Shown here: positions 55,625-64,000 of the stretch, in pieces
Numbering within the stretch: position 1 is the first letter of the stretch
Layout of the letters: each line of letters opens with the position of its first letter
NCBI GenBank assembly: GCA_964030475.1
Contig: CAXIPT010000001.1
Span: 1,293,681 to 1,357,680, forward strand
Origin: Tethya wilhelma
Taxonomy: Eukaryota; Porifera; Demospongiae; Tethyida; Tethyidae
Direction of reading: 5' to 3'
Length of the DNA: 64,000 nucleotides
The notes under the pieces: model-generated
Database searches by the model: none
The model's input: the letters and a program-made list of their open reading frames with translations, nothing else
Told to the model about the DNA's origin: nothing
Made by a program: the position numbers and the translations under genes

Positions 55625-56794
55625 TTAGCTGATCAGCTTCCTCTGTATCAAGAAAAGGACATAAAATAAACAATATTATTGCAATGAATTATTAATAGCA
55701 TTTATTTTTTGTGCATAATGTATGAGCCATTATGTAATCACATGAAACATCAATCTAGCTCACCTTCTTGTACCACTCTTGGCACTCAGGAGTGTCTTGA
55801 CCAATACATTTACCACGGACTTCAAAGTTCTGTAACAACGAAAAAAAAAAGTAAATTAAACTAATTTCCATGTAGCAAATCAAGGTGCATGGACTCAGCT
55901 CAATCATACTAGGTTAGATAGCTAGTTGGTTAATACTAACATATTCTAGAAAGTTGTTCTCTTGAATAAATTTCACTGTTGGTTCCTCTTGTTTCTGGTC
56001 AATGATGAACCGGAAGATAGACATCCTATGAGTGAGTAGAGCACAAAACATGTCAAGAGCTAGCCTTAGCTAGGGCCATGACTACATTTCCAAACATACA
56101 CACATTGTTGGCTGAAAGTGTATGGCAGGAAGGAAGATTGATCTATATATCCCTTACTATATACTGGATTCAGCTACTCATCTTATGCTCTCTATGTGGT
56201 CCTATATAAATATGTGGTTCACCTCCAATTAGATCCACCTGTATACTCAATACGCCAGTCGGGAAAGTTAGCATTGTTGAGGTCCTTTCCAGGGCGACCA
56301 TCTGGAGTTTCCCAGATCCAAATGGCGTTCAAATGATGACCACAATTGGCATAAGTTTCCTGACATACCTGTAAAAAACATTTTTTTTACTCCATCATGA
56401 GTAGAACTAGTTATACTCAGTAGCCACCGACTTACAGCACAGTCATCGTCAGGAGGGTAGGATTGGCAATCAGGCACACCAAAGCAGGGACCCCATCGAT
56501 ACACATAGAGACTGCCATCAAGACGAGCAAAGGGCTCTGATATATTCAACCTGTGTGGAAAAGAACAGTAAGTCTGTGTTTGATAATTTGTACAGGAACA
56601 ATAGGTGAATGTCGGTGTTGTGCTCATGGCACTCACGGGTATTCAAACAGGTTTGAGATGTCAAAGGTAGTTTGATTACACCTTGCAATACAGGGGTTCT
56701 TTTCGTCCGGCATACACTGAGCAGCCTCTAGATCGGGGAGGCTGGAAGCCAGGAGAACAGAGAGAAGGAGAGCAGAGCTCAACAACGACGCCAT
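55625..56794 (-). CDS. Secreted MRH-like protein, paralogue F
   Basis: Start at 56794 (MASLLSSALLLSVLLASSLP). Six exons ending RKLIS-stop at 55625. It has NISEPFARLDGSLYVYRWGP, CFGVPDCQSYPPDDDCA, CQETYANCGHHLNAIWIWET, WRIEYTGGSNWR and IFRFIIDQKQEEPTVKF, and is closest to paralogue D. It lies at the upstream end of the array and is divergent from the glycosyltransferase gene at 56977. Confidence 0.7.
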
Positions 56795-56976
56795 CTTTAC
56801 CTAATTACAGCCCCTCCTACCTTCTACTGCAGTTTGCGCATGCGCACTAATTACATTAATTCCACTTGGACCAAAGCCAACACCGCAATACCTTTTACAT
56901 TATATCCTCGAATCTGGACCATTCAAGAATTAACAATTATGCCTACTTTGATACAAGTAAGTGAAGTGTTCTTGTC
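56795..56976. promoter_or_regulatory. Divergent promoter region
   Basis: 182 bp separate the start of MRH-like gene F and the start of the glycosyltransferase gene. It contains TTGCGCATGCGCAC, a palindromic NRF1-like motif that recurs in this genome upstream of genes. Promoter role is inferred from position. Confidence 0.45.
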
Positions 56977-58344
56977 ATGTCGCTACAGAGAGTTGTACTG
57001 ATAATAATCGTAGTTGTTCCTATCACATCTGTCCTGCTCTACAGGACAGACTACTCTGGGACTGGAGGCAGCCAAAATGGACACTCAAGGAGCCCAATTC
57101 CTATTGAAGGGTCTTCCAGTATTCAGTCAGTGAAAGGAACAGGATGTAGGCTTCCTAGTGCTAATGGATACAGAGCATGGCAGCAAGGTGTGGTCACTGT
57201 GATGAAGCCTATCATCAAGAGAAACTGTTCCAAACTGTTTGCTGGAGATGGAAAGGAGACTGAGAGGATAAAAGAAATGAACACTCAATGGAAGAATGAA
57301 CTGACTGATAACCAGCTTCTTACTCAAACACAAAACTGCTCATGGCTTAGAGACACCTTCACTGCCAACCTCTACAATTCTGCCTTAGAACAGTCATTCC
57401 CACTAGCATTCACTCTCATAGTCCACGACCAACCACAACAGGTCATTCGACTACTAAAGCTACTCTATAGACCACAAAATATCTATTGTCTTCACTATGA
57501 CTTGAAATCGAGCAAAAATTTTAAAGCAATCTTCGACAACATAGCAAAATGTTTCAACAACATCTTCATAGCAAGTAAAATCATCGAAGTGCAATGGGGA
57601 ACCAGTACGATACTGACTTCCCAAATGATCTGTCTTCGCGATCTCATACACTACCGAGAGACCAACCCGTCCTCCATGACCACCTCATCATGGAGGTATG
57701 TCATCAACCTCTGTGGTAAGGAACTTCCCCTCTTGACGAGTCGAGAGATTGTGTCACGTCTGATAGCACTCAACGGGAGTTCGTCTCTTCGACCGGTGCT
57801 TCAGCCTAGAAATTCTCAAAGTTGGAAACGATTGAGATCGGCACTGAACAAGAGGAACATTACCACCAACACACTCCCGTTCAATCTCAAGTTGTTCAAG
57901 AGTTCATCATACAATGCACTCTCGTATCAATTTGCCAAGTATCTTGCCTTTGATCCATTTGCGATCTCAGTCAGAGAATTCTTCGAGGATTGCTACCACT
58001 CTGAAGAACACTATTACGCGACCCTTTACATGCAGTCTGGTATTCCTGGTGGGTTTAACCCTACAATTAGCAGTGATGAATACTTTAGAGTGGAGCTAGC
58101 AACGTGGTGTTATCGCAAGGAGTGTCGAAGCTCGTGTCACGGGAGGTTGGTTCGTTCGGTCTGCGTGTGTGCCACGGGCGACTTGCCACAGATTGAGTCA
58201 ACACACCTCAAGAATGGTAATCTGTTTCACAATAAGTACACCATGAATATCGACCACACAGTGATGGACTGCTTGGAAGAGAGGATTGTCCAAAGAAACA
58301 GACAGGAATATCACAAAGAATGCGAGAAAGACTTAGTGTCCTAG
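56977..58344 (+). CDS. Core-2/I-branching type N-acetylglucosaminyltransferase (GT14)
   Basis: A single-exon frame of 455 residues. It is a type II membrane protein: a short N-terminus, a hydrophobic anchor at about residues 6-22 (VVLIIIVVVPITSVLLY), a stem, then the catalytic domain from about 145. Family motifs: FPLAFTLIVHDQPQQVIRLL, YRPQNIYCLHYDLKSSKNFK, CFNNIFIASKIIEVQWGTST, WRYVINLCGKELPLLTSREI, and near the end CATGDLPQI and LFHNKYTMNIDH. These match GCNT1-like enzymes, which add beta-1,6-GlcNAc branches to O-glycans or polylactosamine in the Golgi. Substrate specificity cannot be assigned. A branching enzyme is a sensible partner for mucin-like proteins elsewhere in the window, but no functional link is shown. 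Confidence 0.9.
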   Translation: MSLQRVVLIIIVVVPITSVLLYRTDYSGTGGSQNGHSRSPIPIEGSSSIQSVKGTGCRLPSANGYRAWQQGVVTVMKPIIKRNCSKLFAGDGKETERIKEMNTQWKNELTDNQLLTQTQNCSWLRDTFTANLYNSALEQSFPLAFTLIVHDQPQQVIRLLKLLYRPQNIYCLHYDLKSSKNFKAIFDNIAKCFNNIFIASKIIEVQWGTSTILTSQMICLRDLIHYRETNPSSMTTSSWRYVINLCGKELPLLTSREIVSRLIALNGSSSLRPVLQPRNSQSWKRLRSALNKRNITTNTLPFNLKLFKSSSYNALSYQFAKYLAFDPFAISVREFFEDCYHSEEHYYATLYMQSGIPGGFNPTISSDEYFRVELATWCYRKECRSSCHGRLVRSVCVCATGDLPQIESTHLKNGNLFHNKYTMNIDHTVMDCLEERIVQRNRQEYHKECEKDLVS

Positions 58345-58886
58345 GGAGAGCTATCATTGTAAGCTAAAATTATACATAAGCTTAAGTGCTGCTACCCTTC
58401 GTAACGCTAGCTGCTATATTGTCCACACTGTTTGTCATGTTGATATAAAGATTTTTGTTTATATATCTTATATATCTTTATAAATGAACACTCAATGGTG
58501 TACAACAATTGGAAACATAATGTGAAAATCTATGAACACAAATCTACTAGTGGGGAAGCCTGTGTGTCACTGAAATAAGAGAAATTGATACAATAATAAT
58601 TATTAACTTTGAAACTTTCAAAACAAAGCAATAGCAATAATTTACAGAGCAATCATTTGAGGGGCTTACTGTACAGAATAGAGCAGAAAGTGAGAAAAAG
58701 TAAAATAATTATACAAAGAAGTACAAAGGTCAAAATGAGTGCAATATTGGTATAGGTGAAGGGTACAACTTTCAAACTTGAAAATGCACAAAATGAGAAA
58801 CTCAGAATGATTTTTTTTTCAGATGAAACAAATAAGAGAGAGATTTTTGGACATTGCAAGCTAGAAATAGATAGAGGTGTCTTTTT
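58345..58886. other. Intergenic, convergent 3' ends
   Basis: 3' flank of the glycosyltransferase (plus) and of PIAS (minus). AT-rich, no gene recognised. Confidence 0.4.
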
Positions 58887-59666
58887 TCAATGTGTCTTTG
58901 TTGGGTCCGAAGACATATCTAATATGGAGGATAAGAGTTCTTGGGGAGGAAGATCTTCACTTAAACAGTTCAACCACTCTCCAGCATCATCGAGATTGTC
59001 AAGGAGATTCAAGTCATCCTGTACGCCATTCCAAAACACACACACACACACACACACACGTCACAACAATAGATTAATATATCACAATAGAAACAGGGTT
59101 ACACCATGACCAATTATCCTATTTGTAACTAATAGGCAACTGAAGACCCTTCAGATATTATAACAGATGCAATGAGATACAGAGAAGCACATTCTAGACA
59201 GAGACCACTGCATGAGATTCTTCCATCAATGCTAAACCAAGACCACTATACTTACATCAATTCCATCTTCTAAGGGCGCCACGTGCTGGCCGGTGGAGTT
59301 GTTGACCTGTGAACTCTGTGATGGCGGATGATGCTGCTGCTGATGTTGCGTCCTGGCCGGGGGTTGCTGTCGACTGGAGACCACACTGGTGGAGGGTGCT
59401 TGGTGGTTATGGACACCTCCTCCAGCACTCGTATTGACAATACCGTTGGCAATATACTGTCCAGCACTGCTCATGGTTTGGGCATGGTGCATTGCGTGCT
59501 GTGGTGGTGGCTGCTGTTGGTTGTGACCCTTCAACGGTTGCTGTTGTTGTGTGTGTTGAGAGGAGGGGTGAGAGGAAGGTGGGGCAGGTGGGTGCTGGCG
59601 GTGGGCACTAGTGGTAGCGGGGTGATGGGCATCGTTGTGACCTCCTGATCCAAACACTTTGACCCC

Positions 59667-59727
<61 letters not shown>

Positions 59728-61052
59728 TAGTTTCTAACCAACTTCAACGATAAGTTTTAGTCTCAAGCATCATACATCCTAGCTCTATTTTCCGGTCAGA
59801 GTATGATACTGACCTGTGAGTTGGCCATGCTGTTAACAGCCGGCTGTTGTGACTGACCAACTGAATTGTTAGTCGTTGCCTCAGATGGCCCCCTGGGGGT
59901 GCTCACTGGGGTTCCAGGAGCTGACCCCTCAACTTTGACCTTCTTCCGGGGAGGTGTTTCAGCTAAACACATTAAATAAAGAGAGACAGCAGTTAATACA
60001 AATGCTGGACTAGTACGTAATGGTTACTTAACTGAGAAAAACCAGAAATACTCAAATTTGTAACAAGTGCCGCCACCCCCTCCCCCCTCAATATACACAC
60101 CTTCATCATCTCTAGTGTCTTTGGGTTTCTCAACTGGTTGCCAGTCTGCTGATGGATCAATGGTCACTTCATCGACATCCATACCTTTCCTACAGAGACA
60201 CAAGTACAACATAAAACAATTCTAAACTATACTGAAATCTATACATTTCACAACAAGTTTGTAAAAGTAGCCACTCAAAATCAAGGCCATGCTGCATGAG
60301 CTGCATACACGTACGTGTTGACTTGAGTGAGTATGCTCCAGATGTACTGGTCCACCTCCAGTCCCTCCAGCTGGGCATTGCTCCCACACACGGGGCACTT
60401 CCACGTCCCTCTCTCACAGTTCATTTGAAGGTAGGCCTCCAGATCAAAACACTACAACACACACAAACAACATTCAGTGTGTTGGAACTTCAGAACAATA
60501 TGCACTGAGTTTGAACAATGGCACTACAATAATTATGCCAAGATCTATGAGCTATCTCAGATCCCAAGAAGTTTTGCATTTAAAATTTCCAGAATAAAAT
60601 CTTTCAACAACTCAGTCCTGGTCAAGTTATGGTAGGATAAGCATACAAAGATACTTGACCTCCAAAAGTGAACCTATTAAGATTGCACACCACACACAAG
60701 TACCTGGATGTGCTTGCACTCTGCTCCTCTAGCTGGCAGCTTGATCTTCTTGAAGGTGACAGGACATTTGAGAGATACTTTAATCCCAGTCTGCTGTACA
60801 CTGTCATCAGAATTACTAGCAAACAACCGCTTCACTGGAACATCGATAAGACATAACAATCGCAAAATGATCTAACAAAATTTCTCTAGGTGTATGTTCA
60901 TTCTGACTCACTCTTAGCCACACAGTGTTCTGTTGGTAGAAGTCTCTTTCTCAACAAGCCTTGTAACACTGAGTTCACTGAAGGTCGATGGACCAGTTGT
61001 AGGATGAATAAGTGTGACTGCATTACAAATGAGAGAAAAAAAGAAACAATAA

Positions 61053-61094
<42 letters not shown>

Positions 61095-61128
61095 NNNNNN
61101 NNNNNNNNNNNNNNNNNNNNNNNNNNNN

Positions 61129-61195
<67 letters not shown>

Positions 61196-62532
61196 TAGTT
61201 TCTAACCAACTTCAACGATAAGTTTTAGTCTCAAGCATCATACATCCTAGCTCTATTTTCCGGTCAGAGTATGATACTGACCTGTGAGTTGGCCATGCTG
61301 TTAACAGCCGGCTGTTGTGACTGACCAACTGAATTGTTAGTCGTTGCCTCAGATGGCCCCCTGGGGGTGCTCACTGGGGTTCCAGGAGCTGACCCCTCAA
61401 CTTTGACCTTCTTCCGGGGAGGTGTTTCAGCTAAACACATTAAATAAAGAGAGACAGCAGTTAATACAAATGCTGGACTAGTACGTAATGGTTACTAACT
61501 GAGAAAAACCAGGTATACTCAAATTTGTAACAAGTGCCGCCACCCCCTCCCCCCTCAATATACACACCTTCATCATCTCTAGTGTCTTTGGGTTTCTCAA
61601 CTGGTTGCCAGTCTGCTGATGGATCAATGGTCACTTCATCCACATCCATACCTTTCCTACAGAGACACAAGCACAACATAAAACAATTCTAAACTATACT
61701 AAAATCTATACATTTCACAACAAGTTTGTAAAAGTAGCCACTCAAAATCAAGGCCATGGTGCATGAGTTGCATACACGTACGTGTTGACTTGAGTGAGTA
61801 TGCTCCAGATGTACTGGTCCACCTCCAGTCCCTCCAGCTGGGCATTGCTCCCACACACGGGGCACTTCCACGTCCCTCTCTCACAGTTCATTTGAAGGTA
61901 GGCCTCCAGATCAAAACACTACAACACACACAAACAACATTCAGTGTGTTGGAACTTCAGAACAATATGCACTGAGTTTGAACAATGACACTACAATAAT
62001 TATGCCAAGATCTATGAGCTATCTCAGATCCCAAGAAGTTTTGCATTTAAAATTTCCAGAATAAAATCTTTCAACAACTCAGTCCTGGTCAAGTTATGGT
62101 AGGATAAGCATACAAAGATACTTGACCTCCAAAAGTGAACCTATTAAGATTGCACACCACACACAAGTACCTGGATGTGCTTGCACTCTGCTCCTCTAGC
62201 TGGCAGCTTGATCTTCTTGAAGGTGACGGGACATTTGAGAGACACTTTAATCCCAGTCTGCTGTACACTGTCATCAGAATTACTAGCAAACAACCGCTTC
62301 ACTGGAACATCGATAAGACATAACAATCGCAAAATGATCTAACAAAATTTCTCTAGGTGTATATATGTTATGTTCATTCTGACTCACTCTTAGCCACACA
62401 GTGTTCTGTTGGTAGGAGTCTCTTTCTCAACAAGCCTTGTAACACTGAGTTCACTGATGGTCGATGGACCAGTTGTAGGATGAATAAGTGTGACTGCATT
62501 ACAAATGAGAGAAAAAAAGAAACAATAATTTG

Positions 62533-62603
<71 letters not shown>

Positions 62604-63318
62604 GGTGTACTAGCTACTAGACTTACACAACAACACGAGGAAACACTAATCTCCAAAAGGTTAGTTCCTTGAGTACAGTAGTGCTTTAAATGGAGTGGCT
62701 TGTGACTGTGTTTAGTATCACCCTGAGAGGAGAGAGGAAGGGAGAGAAAAGAGAAAGAAAGATGATTCTATCTCTACTAAAACACAAGCACCATGTGCCC
62801 TCCAACCAGTATGGTGCTCGAACTCACTCTATCAATGTGTAGTTTCTTCTCGTTGATACCAACTGCCACTCCATTGGGCCAGTTGCACAGTGCCTGCTTG
62901 TCGTCATGGTGATAGCACGAGAACTGAAGCTCCAGGTCATTTCTAGAAGCAAAAGAGAAACACAAACAAATTATTGTCTAGTAGCAAAGGATATGAAAGG
63001 GCGACAACAATTAGTATTGTGCTATGGGCCAACCATTGGCCACAAATCAGCTCACACACAATACGTCATCCAACCACCAAGTTTAATGTTTGCCAAATTC
63101 TTTTGTTGTATGACACATCATAATTATGTCAATTACCATTGATTTGCTATTGATATCACCGACTGTGTCAGTGTGTGTGCTACCTTACCTTGATAGTAAC
63201 ATCTTGTGAAATGAGTCCTTTAATAAGAATGTCTTTTGGCTGATGTTCTTGCCATGTTCAAGTTGAAACGCCTCAAGAATCACACCTCCTCTGACAGGGA
63301 ATGTGAGGCGTAATGGTT

Positions 63319-63358
<40 letters not shown>

Positions 63359-64000
63359 ATAATTTTCTTTACATGCTACAAAGAAATTTTAAGTCAAGCT
63401 AAAAAGCATAAAAGAATAATTCTCTACCAAAAACTTGAAGTTCCAGTTATCAACATGCTTGGGGACTCACGTTTGTCCACTGGAGGTGCCATTGCCATGG
63501 TCCTCATGGGGTGACTGTTGGGGTACATGGCCACATGCCCGGGGTACTGGGGGTTACCGGTCACAGCCCCAGGGGAGTGATAGGCCGGGGGGGACTGGAT
63601 GCTATTGACACCCATGGCACCATGTTCACCAGATATGTACTGCATGAGGGCAGATAGCAACATGTAAAATATGGCCTGCCTCCAGCCAGGACAACACCAT
63701 TATATTAGGAATTTTTTGTATGATGCAAATTTTCGTATTTTTGTATACTATTTGCATATACAAAAATTTAAACTGCAAAAAAAACTTCCACAAAAATTTT
63801 CTGGCACATTTTTTTTTTATAAATTTATACAAAATTTTGCACCAAAAACAATTTTCTACTATTCACAAGTCAATAACAGTGATGCAGTTATACACAGCTT
63901 ACCCCTCTGCTCAGAGGTGAAGGCACAGCACCCATGTGTACACTATTGTAGTAGTTAGAATCAGTGGGTGTTCCCGGTGCTCCGTAGGGTGGGGGGCCTG
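58887..64000 (-). CDS. PIAS: PIAS-type SUMO E3 ligase (partial, N-terminus off window)
   Basis: Minus-strand exons from the right edge: a Pro/Gly-rich exon (64000 to about 63902, [15 protein letters not shown]), 63639-63471 ([20 protein letters not shown]), PINIT-region exons at about 63310-63190 ([20 protein letters not shown]) and about 62943-62830 ([20 protein letters not shown]), then the SP-RING ([38 protein letters not shown]), an acidic SUMO-interacting-like [14 protein letters not shown], a basic [10 protein letters not shown], a Gln/His/Pro-rich exon (59666-59256) and a last exon (59018-58887, [20 protein letters not shown]). PIAS proteins recruit UBC9 through the SP-RING to sumoylate transcription factors. 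No SAP domain is visible in the window. The SP-RING block is present twice; see the separate duplication entry. Confidence 0.93.
59666..62600 (-). repeat. Duplicated SP-RING block around an assembly gap
   Basis: About 1.4 kb (59667-61094) recurs at 61129-62600 with an offset of about 1467 and only scattered SNPs and small indels. Each copy starts with a (GA)n run and ends with a (GT)n run. The copies meet at 34 Ns (61095-61128) between GT and GA runs. Exons for the tail, SP-RING halves and preceding exon are therefore listed twice. Confidence 0.9.
61058..61192. repeat. (GT)n / gap / (GA)n junction
   Basis: A GT run (61057-61094), then Ns, then a GA run to about 61192. The GA run is the same microsatellite as at 59667-59723. 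Confidence 0.9.
63320..63354. repeat. (GA)n microsatellite in PIAS
   Basis: A pure GA run adjoins a PINIT-region exon at about 63310. Confidence 0.85.

Overview
This window looks like part of a marine sponge nuclear genome, most like a haplosclerid demosponge such as Amphimedon. That is inference. It rests on compact intron-rich genes with GT/AG splice sites, AT-rich intergenic DNA crowded with short inverted-repeat elements, and metazoan-specific genes (SHANK, PIAS, tropomodulin, WDR77, MRPL21) beside what look like lineage-specific secreted families. Three N runs (19082-19140, 45343-45581, 61095-61128) and isolated single Ns (4192, 9194, 21700, 27837, 32012, 41461) look like contig joins. 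Several of the strangest structures sit exactly on these joins and are more likely assembly or haplotype artefacts than biology.

Layout. 1-11.5 kb: repeat-rich. Two copies of the 5' half of a Helitron-like element lie head to head (1377-7154). Small foldback elements and a small one-pass membrane protein gene with a tandemly duplicated exon (9583-10194) follow. 11.6-19.5 kb: a complete 20-exon SHANK scaffold gene on the minus strand. 19.5-30 kb: accessory DNA with a GC-rich 10-mer satellite, foldback elements, an inverted segmental repeat, a decayed LINE reverse transcriptase, a palindromic satellite, exons of an ankyrin-like gene and unrecognised coding stretches. 30.6-37.4 kb: two related genes for secreted proteins with cysteine-rich modules and Thr/Glu-rich mucin-like tails. 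The first carries an assembly-type duplication; the second is interrupted by a SINE and an inverted-repeat element.

38.5-49.5 kb: a tropomodulin gene cut off at a single N, a rhodopsin-like 7TM receptor, a small Calx-beta single-pass membrane protein, WDR77/MEP50, and head to head with it the mitochondrial ribosomal protein gene MRPL21. 49.7-56.8 kb: six tandem minus-strand paralogues for secreted proteins resembling mannose-6-phosphate-receptor-homology (MRH) domains. 57.0-58.3 kb: a single-exon Core-2/I-branching type glycosyltransferase, head to head with the last MRH-like gene. 58.9-64.0 kb: a PIAS-type SUMO E3 ligase gene that runs off the right edge and has its SP-RING block present twice around an assembly gap.

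The conserved genes are independent housekeeping or scaffold loci. The two tandem secreted families are the most lineage-specific content, and both await functional assignment.
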